Positions 15,988-23,655 of a DNA stretch of 64,000 nt are shown here, one piece after another; position 1 is the first letter of the stretch; the number at the start of each line of letters is the position of its first letter. Source of the DNA: Alphaproteobacteria bacterium (GTDB lineage: Bacteria; Pseudomonadota; Alphaproteobacteria; Acetobacterales; Acetobacteraceae); contig JADZEB010000032.1 of the NCBI GenBank assembly GCA_020850755.1, positions 1-64,000 of the forward strand. Direction: 5' to 3'. The position numbers were made by a program, and so were the translations under genes. The notes beneath the pieces were generated by a model, which saw nothing but the letters and a program-made list of their open reading frames with translations, made no database searches and was not told where the DNA came from.

Positions 15988-16188
15988 ATGATCCTTGCGG
16001 TATCGACCATGACATGCGGCGGCTGCGTGCGCGCGATCACCAAGACCATCCAGGCGCGCGACCGGCACGCCACGGTCGCGGCGGATCTCGCGGCGCGGCG
16101 GGTCTCGGTCGAGACGGGGCTCGGCCAGGACGAGGTCCTGTCCGTCCTCGCCAAGGCCGGCCACCAGGCGCAACCGGCGCCAGGCTAG
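15988..16188 (+). CDS. HMA-domain copper chaperone (CopZ-like)
   Basis: A 66-aa heavy-metal-associated domain protein with the metal-binding motif MTCGGC (Cys10, Cys13) and the usual beta-alpha-beta layout (RRVSVETGLGQDEVLSVLAK). It probably carries Cu(I) in the cytoplasm and could hand it to the CopB-type ATPase downstream. GTGGAGGA just before ATG 15988 is a good Shine-Dalgarno. The CueR-like promoter upstream supports copper control. Confidence 0.88.
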   Translation: MILAVSTMTCGGCVRAITKTIQARDRHATVAADLAARRVSVETGLGQDEVLSVLAKAGHQAQPAPG

Positions 16189-16406
16189 TTCGCGGTGCTC
16201 GGCCGCAAGCCGTGGCGCTGCGCACCGCAACATTTTGTCATGCTGCCGACACGCGCCGGACGTTCTGGCGTGCAAGCCTGTGCCGAGATCATGCTCCCCG
16301 GACCGCTCATGCCTCGCGCGCACCGCCCCTCTCTCGTATCGCCATCAAGCGTCGCCCGGGCAAGGCGCGCGCGGAACCGGCGGCGCGGTGGCGCCGCCCC
16401 TGCCCG

Positions 16407-17168
16407 ATGAACGCGTTGTCCGAGCCCGAGCCGCGCCGGAGCCTTGAGGCCGAGGCCCATATCCTCGTGGTCGAGGATGATGGCGAGATGCGCACCCTGA
16501 TCGCGCGCTTCCTGCGCCAGAACGGCTATCGCGTCACCGGCGCGCGCGACGGGCGCGAGATGTGGGAGACGCTGGCCGGCGCGCCGGTCGATCTCGTGCT
16601 GCTCGATGTCATGCTGCCGGGCCAGTCCGGGCTCGATCTCTGCCGCGCGCTGCGGGCACAGAGCGGCGTGCCGATCATCATGGTCACCGCCCGCGGCGAG
16701 GAGACCGATCGCGTTCTGGGCCTGGAGTTCGGCGCCGACGACTACATCGCGAAGCCGTTCGCGCGGGCCGAGCTCCTGGCCCGCGTGCGTGCCGTGCTGT
16801 GCCGCGCGCGCGGCGAGACCGGCGCGCCGCAGACCAGCCCCGCCGGCCCCGCGCTCGCCTTCTCCGGCTGGACGGTCGACACGCGCCGACGCGAGCTCAC
16901 CGCGCCCGACGGGACCAGCATCGACCTATCGGGCGGCGAATACGACCTGCTGCTGGCCTTCTGCGAGCACTCGCAGCGCGTGCTTTCGCGCGACCAGCTT
17001 CTCGACCTCGCGCGCAGCCGGATGGCGATCGGCATCGACCGTTCGGTGGACGTGATGGTAAGCCGGCTGCGGCGCAAGATCGAACCCACCGAGGACAGCC
17101 CGGCGATGATCAAGACCGTGCGCGGCGCGGGCTACATGTTCGTCCCGGCCGTGACGCGCCGGCGATGA
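16407..17168 (+). CDS. OmpR-family response regulator
   Basis: A 253-aa two-component response regulator. The receiver domain shows HILVVEDDGE, phosphoacceptor Asp67 in LLDVMLPG, and Lys116 in DDYIAKPF. The DNA-binding winged helix follows (SGGEYDLLLAFCEHSQRVLS, DVMVSRLRRKIE, IKTVRGAGYMF). Its stop overlaps the histidine kinase start (ATGA). Context suggests control of metal export. A sequence ATTTTGTCAT at ~16232-16241 in the upstream gap resembles a CusR/CopR half-site; that is weak evidence. Confidence 0.92.
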   Translation: MNALSEPEPRRSLEAEAHILVVEDDGEMRTLIARFLRQNGYRVTGARDGREMWETLAGAPVDLVLLDVMLPGQSGLDLCRALRAQSGVPIIMVTARGEETDRVLGLEFGADDYIAKPFARAELLARVRAVLCRARGETGAPQTSPAGPALAFSGWTVDTRRRELTAPDGTSIDLSGGEYDLLLAFCEHSQRVLSRDQLLDLARSRMAIGIDRSVDVMVSRLRRKIEPTEDSPAMIKTVRGAGYMFVPAVTRRR

Positions 17169-18441
17169 TCCGCCTGTTCCTGCGGCGGGCATGGCCGGAA
17201 ACGCTGGCCGCGCGGGTGGTGCTGGTGCTGCTCGCCGGCCTGACCGCGTTCCATCTCGGCAGCATCTGGCTGCACCAGCTCGGCAGCGGCGCCGCGCTCG
17301 ATGCCGCGCGCGGACAGCAGATCGCCGAGCGCATCGGCGCGGCGGCACGCACGCTTGCCGCCCTGCCGCCCGGGGAGTGGGAGCGCATGGCGGAGATGTT
17401 ATCATCGCCCGGCCTCTCGTTGCGCTGGATGCCGGCTCCCGCACCGGCCGGAGCCGATGGCATCGATCCCGACACGGTCGCCGCAGGCATGGCGGGGGTG
17501 GTGCCGATGGCGGATGGCTCGCGGTTGATCTACAGCGCCGCGCCGGCGGCCCTCTCCGGCGCCTCGTCCCACCAGGCCCTGCTCTCGACCACGGCGATGG
17601 CGGGGGGCATCCTGATCGTCGGCCTGATCGTGGTGCGCAACCTCAGCCGGCCATTGCGACAATTCGCCGAGGCCGCGAACCGCATCGGCGCGCCGGGCGC
17701 GCCAGCGCTGGTGATGGCGGAGGACGGGCCGCGCGAGGTGCAGCTCGCCGCCCAGGCCTTCAACCGGATGCAGGCGCGCATCGAGCGGCTCATCCTCGAT
17801 CGCACCCAGGCGCTGGCGGCCGTCAGCCACGACCTGCGCACGCCGATCGCGCGGCTGCGCCTGCGCGCCGGCTCCTCGATGAGGCCGAGGCGCAGGCCGC
17901 GATCGACGCCGATCTCGACGAGATGGAGGCGATGATCGATTCCACCCTCGCCTATCTGCGCGGCGACAGCGAAGGCGAGGAGCGGCGCGCCGCCGACATC
18001 GCCGCCATCCTGGAGACGCTCTGCGATGCCGCCGCCGATGCCGGCCACGCGGTCGAGTATGCCGGCCCGCGCCAAGCGCGTCTGCTCTGCCGCCCGGTTG
18101 CGGTCAAGCGCGCGCTGGCCAACCTGATCGACAATGCGGTGAAGTATGGCGGCGGGGCGCATGTGTCGCTTGAGGATGCTGCCGACACGCTCACCGTCCG
18201 GGTCGAGGATCGCGGACCGGGCATCCCGGCCGAGTCGCTCCAGACCGTGTTCGAGCCGTTCCGTCGCCTGGAAACCTCACGCAACCGTGGCACTGGTGGC
18301 GCGGGACTCGGGCTCACGATTGCCCGGCAGGTGGCGGAGGCGCATGGCGGCACGCTCACGCTGGCCAACCGCCGGGGCAGCGGGCTTGCGGCGATGCTGC
18401 GCCTGCCGCGTCCGGCGGCGGCACAGGCTTCACCGGCATGA
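17165..18441 (+). pseudogene. Sensor histidine kinase, interrupted by a single-base frameshift
   Basis: The partner of the preceding response regulator, starting at ATG 17165 in overlap. The first frame encodes a membrane segment (VVLVLLAGLTAFHLGSIWLH), a short sensor region, a second membrane segment, HAMP and the phosphorylation motif ALAAVSHDLRTPIARLRLR. At about 17870-17872 the frame is lost, and the rest continues in another frame: LLDEAEAQAAIDADLDEMEA, N-box LANLIDNAVKYG, VEDRGPGIP and GTGGAGLGLTIARQVAEAHG. Adding one base after 17869 (e.g. GG to GGG) would restore a ~425-aa kinase. It may be a real knock-out or a sequencing error in GC-rich DNA. Confidence 0.85.
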
Positions 18442-18457
18442 CAGAGAGGAGCAGTCG

Positions 18458-18955
18458 ATGACGGCAATTCTGGCAAGACGCACCATGCTGGCCGGGCTCG
18501 CGGCCCTGGCCATGTCGGCGCCGCGGGTGCCGGCCGAGGCGGGGCAGGCGCGCGCCGCGCTGCCGCCCCTTTCGGTGTGGCGGGATCCCTATTGCGGCTG
18601 CTGCGGGGCCTGGATCGCGCATATGCGCGCGGCCGGCTTCAGCGTGCATGACCGGATCGTCGCCGCGCTCGCCCCGATCCGCCAGCGCCTCGGCACGCCC
18701 TCCGATCTGCTCTCCTGTCATGCCGCCGAGGTTGGCGGCTACGCACTCGAAGGGCATGTGCCGGCCGCGGCTGTGGTCAGGCTGCTGCGCGAGCGTCCCG
18801 GTGGCGTGCGCGGCCTTGCCGTGCCGGGCATGCCGATCGGCTCGCCGGGGATGGAGAGCCCCGGCACGCCGCCCGAGCGCTACGATGTCATCACGTTCGA
18901 CGCGTCCGGGCGCCATGCCGTGTTCATGCGCTTTGTTGGAGGCGACCCGGCCTGA
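18458..18955 (+). CDS. DUF411 exported metal-binding protein
   Basis: A 165-aa exported protein with the DUF411 signature PYCGCCGAWIAHMRAAGF (Cys46, Cys48, Cys49) and DLLSCHAAEVGGYALEGHVP (Cys87-His88). These are common in copper-resistance clusters and thought to bind copper in the periplasm. The N-terminus (ARRTMLAGLAALAMSAPRVP) is a signal peptide, possibly Tat. A GAGAGGA Shine-Dalgarno precedes ATG 18458. It follows the histidine kinase by 16 bp and is likely in the same operon. Confidence 0.87.
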   Translation: MTAILARRTMLAGLAALAMSAPRVPAEAGQARAALPPLSVWRDPYCGCCGAWIAHMRAAGFSVHDRIVAALAPIRQRLGTPSDLLSCHAAEVGGYALEGHVPAAAVVRLLRERPGGVRGLAVPGMPIGSPGMESPGTPPERYDVITFDASGRHAVFMRFVGGDPA

Positions 18956-18975
18956 CCTCCGGCGCAGGCTGCCGC

Positions 18976-19137
18976 TCAGGACCCGCGCAGGCGCATGCCG
19001 AGCGGATGCGCGCCCAGAAGTTCGTCGGCGGTGCGCCTTTGCGGCTCCGCCAGCGCGGCATAGAGCGGGTCGAGCGCCGCCGCGATCGCGCGGCTTGCCT
19101 CCAGTCGCGCCGACAGCATCGCGACGCGCCGCTGCAT
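18976..19137 (-). pseudogene. C-terminal fragment of an LTXXQ/Spy-type periplasmic protein
   Basis: The minus strand encodes [20 protein letters not shown] then [20 protein letters not shown] and an ending LLGAHPLGMRLRGS. This is the tail typical of LTXXQ (Spy/CpxP) metal-stress chaperones (Y-A-A-L followed by a Q-R-R-x-A-D-x-L helix). The frame is closed 5' by TAG only four codons before the ATG, so the signal peptide and first helices are missing. The break point lies next to the DUF305 start. Only 53 codons remain; the identification is by pattern. Confidence 0.5.
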
Positions 19138-19159
19138 CTGCTGCGGCGCCGGCTACGTC

Positions 19160-19522
19160 ATGGCCCAGGGCATGCCGCAAGGGCACGGAATGCCCGGCAC
19201 CCACATGATGCAGGGCCAGATGCCGATGCAGGGCATGCAGCAGCCCGCCGGCCCCGGTGCCGCCGCGCCCTCGTCGCGGGCACTCGCCGCCGCCGCGGAT
19301 CGCATGCACCGCGACATGGCGATCGCCTATTCCGGCGATGCCGATCGCGATTTCGTCGCCGGCATGTTCCCCCACCACCAGGGCGCGATCGACATGGCCC
19401 GCATCGTGCTGGAACACGGGCGCGATGCCGAGGTGCGCAAGCTTGCCGAGGAGATCATCGCCGCGCAGGAGCGCGAGATCGCTGAGATGCGCGCGATGCT
19501 GCAGCGCCTGCCGGCACGTTGA
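19160..19522 (+). CDS. DUF305 protein with Met/His-rich N-terminus, apparently lacking its signal peptide
   Basis: A 120-aa protein. The C-terminal 75 residues match DUF305 ([20 protein letters not shown] with His72-His73, and [20 protein letters not shown]), a four-helix fold usual in periplasmic copper-binding proteins. The first 26 residues contain eight Met and two His, a soft-metal-binding tail. No signal peptide is present after ATG 19160. The same frame upstream is closed at 19061 and has no obvious leader, so the 5' end may have been lost at the junction with the LTXXQ fragment. Confidence 0.78.
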   Translation: MAQGMPQGHGMPGTHMMQGQMPMQGMQQPAGPGAAAPSSRALAAAADRMHRDMAIAYSGDADRDFVAGMFPHHQGAIDMARIVLEHGRDAEVRKLAEEIIAAQEREIAEMRAMLQRLPAR

Positions 19523-19647
19523 ACGGCCGCGCCGGTGCGGCTCCGCTCGCGCCGGCGTCGGGAATTGGGGTAGCGTTGCGCACCAGCGCCGCTTCGCGGA
19601 CACGGCCTGGGGCATGCGCGGGATCCGGGTTCCAGGAGGGGACAGGG

Positions 19648-21783
19648 ATGGCCGACCATCACCACCGCCACCACCAGGGCGGGCACGGGCAGGATGCGGC
19701 GGCGCCAACGCGGCATGCGTCCAAGCAGCACGCCGAGGGCGCCAAGGCCGCTGCGCGCGCCCATGCCGGCCATGGTGAGGCTGGCCATGACCATGCGGCG
19801 ATGGTGGCCGATTTCCGCCTTCGGTTCCGGGTCTGCCTGCCCGCGGCGGCCGGCGTGGTGGCGCTGTCGCACCATATCCAGTCGTTGTTCGGCGTGCCCG
19901 GCATCATCTCCTTCCCCGGCGATCGCGCCGTCGAGGCCCTCCTCGCCAGCTTCGTCTTCTGCTATGGCGGCTGGCCGTTCCTGGCCGGCCTCTCGGGCGA
20001 GGCGAAGGCCGGCAAGCCCGGCATGATGACGCTGGTCAGCCTCGCCATCGTCTCGGCCTATGTCTATTCGCTCGCGGTGCTGGCGGGCCTGCCGGGCGAG
20101 GTCTTCTTCTGGGAGACGGCGACGCTGATCGTCGTCATGCTGCTCGGCCATTGGCTGGAGGCGCGCTCGGTGATGGGCGCGTCCGGGGCGCTGCAGGCGC
20201 TGGTGCGGCTGATGCCGGCCACCGCCACGCGGCTCGCGCCCGACGGCAGCCAGGAGGAGGTGGCGGTTTCCGCCCTGCGCGCAGGCGATCTCGTGCTGGT
20301 GCGTCCCGGCGCCAAGGTGCCGGTCGATGGCGTGGTGATCGAGGGCGCATCCGCGGTCGATGAATCGATGCTCACCGGGGAATCACGACCGGTGGCCAAG
20401 GGCGCCGGCGGCCGCGTTGTCGGCGGCTCCATCAATGGCGAGGGCGCGCTCACGGTCAAGATCGACCGCACCGGCGGCGAGACCTACCTCGCGCAGGTGA
20501 TCGCGCTGGTCGAGCGGGCGCAGGCCAGCCGCTCGCGCACCCAGGATCTGGCCAACCGCGCCGCCGGCTGGCTCACCTGGATCGCGATCCTCGTCGGTGG
20601 CGGCACCCTGGCCGCCTGGCTTGTGCTCGGCGCGCCGCTCGCCTTCGCGCTCGAACGGATGGTCACGGTGATGGTGATCTCCTGCCCGCACGCGCTCGGC
20701 CTTGCCGTGCCGCTGGTGGTTGCCGTCAGCACCGAGCTCACCGCCCGCAACGGCCTGCTGATCCGCGACCGCGCCGCCTTCGAGCGTGCGCGCGGCCTGC
20801 AGGCGGTGCTGTTCGACAAGACCGGCACGCTGACCGAGGGCGCGTTCGGGCTCGCCGCCGTGCTGCCCCTGGTGCCCGATCGCGGCGAGGACGAGATCCT
20901 GGCGCTGGCGACGGGCCTCGAAAGCGCGTCCGAGCATCCCATCGCGCGCGGCATCCTGCGCGGCGCCGCCGAGCGCGGCCTGGCCGTGCCGGCAGCGAGC
21001 GGCTTCCGCAACCTGCCGGGCGAGGGCGCGCGCGCCACGGTTGCCGGGCGCGAGATCGCCATCGTCAGCCCCGGCACCCTGCGCCGTGCCGGCCGCGAGC
21101 CCGACGATCTGCGGCTGGCCGAACAGCAGGCGCTCGGACGCACGCTGGTGTTCGTGCTGGATGGGGATCGGCCGATCGGCGCGATCGCGCTCGCCGACAT
21201 GGTGCGCCCCGAGAGCCGCGAGGCGGTGCGCCAGCTCAAGGCCCTCGGCCTGCGCGTGATGATGCTGACCGGCGACACCCGCGCCGTGGCCGAGCAGGTC
21301 GGGCGCGCGCTCGGCCTCGACGAGGTGCGCGCCGAGGTGCTGCCGCACCAGAAGGCCGAGACGGTGGCCGACATCCAGCATGGCCGCGTGTCGGTGGCGA
21401 TGGTGGGCGACGGCGTCAACGACGCGCCGGCGCTGGCGCAATCCGATCTCGGCATCGCCATCGGCGCCGGCACCGACGTCGCCGCCGAGGCGGCCGATGT
21501 GGTGCTGGTGCGCAGCGACCCGCGCGATGTGGTGGCGATCATCGCGCTGGCGCGCGCTACCTACGCCAAGATGGCGCAGAACCTTGTCTGGGGCGCGGGC
21601 TACAACGTGGTCGCGATCCCGCTCGCGGCGGGCTTCGGCCTGCCCTGGGGCCTCCTGCTCGGGCCAGCGCTCGGCGCCGCGCTGATGTCGGCCTCGACCA
21701 TCATCGTCGCACTGAACGCGCGCCTGCTCGGCCGGCAGGGCGAGCGCCGCCTGGCCGAACTGCGCCGCAGCCTGGCCGCCTAG
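19648..21783 (+). CDS. copB: CopB-type P1B copper-exporting ATPase (CPH motif)
   Basis: A 711-aa heavy-metal P-type ATPase. Motifs in order: [11 protein letters not shown] (actuator), [13 protein letters not shown] (transmembrane metal site of the CPH class, P1B-3), [10 protein letters not shown] (phosphorylation), [28 protein letters not shown] and [16 protein letters not shown]. In place of an N-terminal HMA domain it has a His-rich leader ([14 protein letters not shown] and [11 protein letters not shown]), typical of CopB pumps that export Cu(I)/Cu(II) or Ag(I). CAGGAGGG precedes ATG 19648. It is probably the main copper exporter of the cluster. The stop codon lies at the edge of the two-hairpin repeat. 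Confidence 0.92.
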   Translation: MADHHHRHHQGGHGQDAAAPTRHASKQHAEGAKAAARAHAGHGEAGHDHAAMVADFRLRFRVCLPAAAGVVALSHHIQSLFGVPGIISFPGDRAVEALLASFVFCYGGWPFLAGLSGEAKAGKPGMMTLVSLAIVSAYVYSLAVLAGLPGEVFFWETATLIVVMLLGHWLEARSVMGASGALQALVRLMPATATRLAPDGSQEEVAVSALRAGDLVLVRPGAKVPVDGVVIEGASAVDESMLTGESRPVAKGAGGRVVGGSINGEGALTVKIDRTGGETYLAQVIALVERAQASRSRTQDLANRAAGWLTWIAILVGGGTLAAWLVLGAPLAFALERMVTVMVISCPHALGLAVPLVVAVSTELTARNGLLIRDRAAFERARGLQAVLFDKTGTLTEGAFGLAAVLPLVPDRGEDEILALATGLESASEHPIARGILRGAAERGLAVPAASGFRNLPGEGARATVAGREIAIVSPGTLRRAGREPDDLRLAEQQALGRTLVFVLDGDRPIGAIALADMVRPESREAVRQLKALGLRVMMLTGDTRAVAEQVGRALGLDEVRAEVLPHQKAETVADIQHGRVSVAMVGDGVNDAPALAQSDLGIAIGAGTDVAAEAADVVLVRSDPRDVVAIIALARATYAKMAQNLVWGAGYNVVAIPLAAGFGLPWGLLLGPALGAALMSASTIIVALNARLLGRQGERRLAELRRSLAA

Positions 21784-21906
21784 AGCAGCGTCCGATCTGA
21801 TGGAACCGCAGGCGGTTCCACCAGATCGGACCAAGCTGCTCGCAAACCATAAGTTTCTCGGGCACGAGTTCCGTTCGGCTGATTCAAGCCGAACGGAACG
21901 TGCCCT
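21783..21906. repeat. Two-hairpin repeat element, copy 1
   Basis: Two long inverted repeats. The first, 21783-21841, pairs GAGCAGC with GCTGCTC outside and GTCCGATCTG...CCAGATCGGAC inside. The second, 21860-21906, pairs GGGCACG with CGTGCCC outside and TTCCGTTCGGCT with AGCCGAACGGAA inside. A conserved linker (GCTCGCAAACCAT) joins them. A diverged copy lies at 61600-61727. It starts at the CopB stop and may terminate transcription; its form suggests a non-autonomous mobile palindromic repeat. Confidence 0.8.
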
Positions 21907-21910
21907 AGGA

Positions 21911-22320
21911 CACGCGACCGCCCGGCGCGGGTTCTTCGCCGGCATGGGGTTCGCGGGCGTATGCCTCCACGGCCTGTGGGCGGCCTATGGCGCGCGCCGG
22001 GTCCGCTCGCGCTGCTTGGCGGCGGAAGCCATGGGCATGAAGGCGAGGGCGGCGGCCACGGTGCCATGACCGACGGCCCGACGGTCGAGGAGTTCCGTCG
22101 CCAGATCGCCGATTTCGTCGCGCGCTACCGCCTGCCGGATGGCAGCGTCCATCCGCGCATTCCGGCTCCTGCCGACGCGGCAGCAGCGGCAATGCCGGCA
22201 GCACGCGGCATGATTGCCGTGCCGCACGATGCGCCCGCCGCGCATGCTCTTGCCGCAGCGGCGCGGCGCTACGCGGCAGAGGGATTGATCAGGCGAGGCA
22301 TCGTGACGGTGACCGCATAG
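21911..22320 (+). pseudogene. Decayed Tat-signal-type exported protein
   Basis: Directly after the repeat, one frame encodes a Tat-like leader HATARRGFFAGMGFAGVCLH followed by GLWAAYGA. At about 21985-21995 coding potential moves to a second frame (APGPLALLGGG ... GGGHGAMTDGPTVEEFRRQ, then IADFVARYRLPDGSVHPRI), which ends at 22320. No start codon precedes the leader except within the repeat. The last ~50 bp overlap the convergent membrane-protein gene. Codon use in the second part is host-like. If not a pseudogene, ATG 22066 could start an 84-aa unknown protein. Confidence 0.4.
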
Positions 22321-23081
22321 TAGATCCAGTGAAGGCTGTAGGAATAGGCAAGACCGTTCGGCACCCGCAGGATGAGGACCGGGAAGACGAGGCCGAAGAC
22401 AGTGGCCGCAATCATGAAGCGCACGACGTAGCCCACCGGCATGCCGCCCAGCGCCAGCAACACATGAACGCCGCCGAAGGACAGGGCGCAGATGCCGGAG
22501 ATCCTGCCGATACCTAGCCCGCGCGCTGCCAAGGCAAGCACCAGGGCGAGGATGAGGAGTTGCTGGAAAAGGATCTCGATCGATTTCGGCAGGAAGTAGA
22601 GCGATGTCGCAATGCGCACCTCGGGCGGACTCCAGGACTGGTCCCACACCGGCGGTGGCAACCGGGGCAGGACATAGGCCGCGAAAAGAACGAAGCCGCC
22701 GAAGGCGAACGACCACAGCAAGTAGCTGGCAAGCTGCTGATCGAATGCAGGTCTTGGACTGTTGCGGAACCACGCGGCATAGAGCGGCGAGAACGCGATG
22801 ATGGCGATGCCAGTCCAGTAGACATAATGGACGGATGCCGCGACGAAGCCGTCATTGTAGCTTGCGGTCAGGCCAAGGGCCGGAAGCAGGAAGTAGAAGC
22901 TCAGGTCCGACAAGACCCAGACCGCCGCAATCCGCGCGAGCGTCGTGTGTAACGGGGCATCGGCTTGCGCCGGTGCCGCGGGACGGCCCAGGGCGCGCGA
23001 TGCATCCGCGCCGCCGGGTTCGGTCGCATCCACAAGACCGGGCGACGGACCCCGCATCCTCGGCGGGTCGAGCGTGCTCAT
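22269..23081 (-). CDS. Unknown integral membrane protein
   Basis: A 270-aa protein with about seven hydrophobic segments, e.g. IAAVWVLSDLSFYFLLPALG, VHYVYWTGIAIIAFSPLYAA, LASYLLWSFAFGGFVLFAAY, LLILALVLALAARGLG and FMIAATVFGLVFPVLILRVP. I do not recognise the family. ATG 23081 is favoured because it overlaps the stop of the upstream CsoR-like frame (ATGA), implying co-translation; ATG 23108 is a longer alternative. Lying next to the copper genes and behind a metal-sensor remnant, it may have had a metal- or membrane-stress role, which is inference. Confidence 0.6.
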   Translation of the reverse strand: MSTLDPPRMRGPSPGLVDATEPGGADASRALGRPAAPAQADAPLHTTLARIAAVWVLSDLSFYFLLPALGLTASYNDGFVAASVHYVYWTGIAIIAFSPLYAAWFRNSPRPAFDQQLASYLLWSFAFGGFVLFAAYVLPRLPPPVWDQSWSPPEVRIATSLYFLPKSIEILFQQLLILALVLALAARGLGIGRISGICALSFGGVHVLLALGGMPVGYVVRFMIAATVFGLVFPVLILRVPNGLAYSYSLHWIYYAVTVTMPRLINPSAA

Positions 23082-23269
23082 AGGCGACGTCCCGTGGTTG
23101 CGCGACATGCTTGTCCCGCCGCGCGGCGGCTTGCACCGGTCTTGTCCACCGCGTGGCCGAGGCAGACGCAGCCTTCTCCGACCATGGCGACGGCACGGCG
23201 CAACTGCCCTTCCACTCGGCGCGGGCGCTCGGCCACGGCAGAGCGGGAACCGTGGAGATGCTTCGTCAT
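23078..23269 (-). pseudogene. Truncated CsoR/RcnR/FrmR-type metal-sensing repressor
   Basis: A 63-codon frame: MTKHLHGSRSAVAERPRRVE, then GQLRRAVAMVGEGCVCLGHA. The pattern R-x-x-x-x-R-R-V-E-G-Q-L-R and the Cys36-type metal/thiol position (EGCVCLG) are hallmarks of the first helices of the CsoR/FrmR family (RLkRIEGQvRGi...EegrYC). The rest of the ~90-aa domain, including the second helix His-x3-Cys, is missing and replaced by unrelated residues. Its stop is coupled to the membrane-protein start. Probably a decayed copper- or formaldehyde-type sensor. Confidence 0.5.
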
Positions 23270-23494
23270 GGGCTTGATCCTATCCCCGGGGGAGGATCAA
23301 AGCGAGCGGCAGAGACAATTCCCTGGCACCGGCGCCCCTAGCCCGGCCCCGCAGCCGGCCCGCTCGGTCGCTGTTGACTGCTGCGGTGCCGCTGTCGACC
23401 GAACATGGGGCGGATCCAATCCGCCCCGGTTGCCTCCTCCGCCTGACCCAGAAGAGCGAGATCCAGCCGCGGCCGGACGCCGGACAGAACGCCG
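23270..23494. other. Intergenic stretch between the CsoR remnant and the att relic
   Basis: About 225 bp with no recognisable gene, promoter or RNA. It adjoins the decayed island end and is probably part of the same relic DNA. Confidence 0.35.
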
Positions 23495-23621
23495 GATAGG
23501 TTGGTGCCGTTCCTATCGGGCCTTTCCGCGATAATGCGGAGGCATCGCGAACGATGCGCAACCATGATGCCGAGGTTCCGCAAACCGAAGATCGGGGCTT
23601 CAAGTCCCGATCCAGGCACCA
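23495..23621 (+). mobile_element. Decayed right-end/att relic related to the tRNA-Thr island
   Basis: Positions 23574-23621 match the 48-bp att repeat at 38 of 48 positions by eye. About 75 bp before it also align with the island's right end: TGCCGTTCCTATCGGGCCTT here against TGCCGTTTTTATCGGGCTTT there, and both share AACCATGATGCCGAGGTT. No 5' tRNA half is present. This indicates an older insertion of a related element of which only the right end remains. Confidence 0.72.
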
Positions 23622-23655
23622 CGCCTCGCCACGCGGGCGCGGCGCGCGCGCCCCC

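Noticed and set aside
23574-23621. tRNA gene at 23.6 kb
   Set aside because: T-arm-like and CCA-like sequence exist but the 5' half is missing and the anticodon stem is mutated; treated as an att relic.
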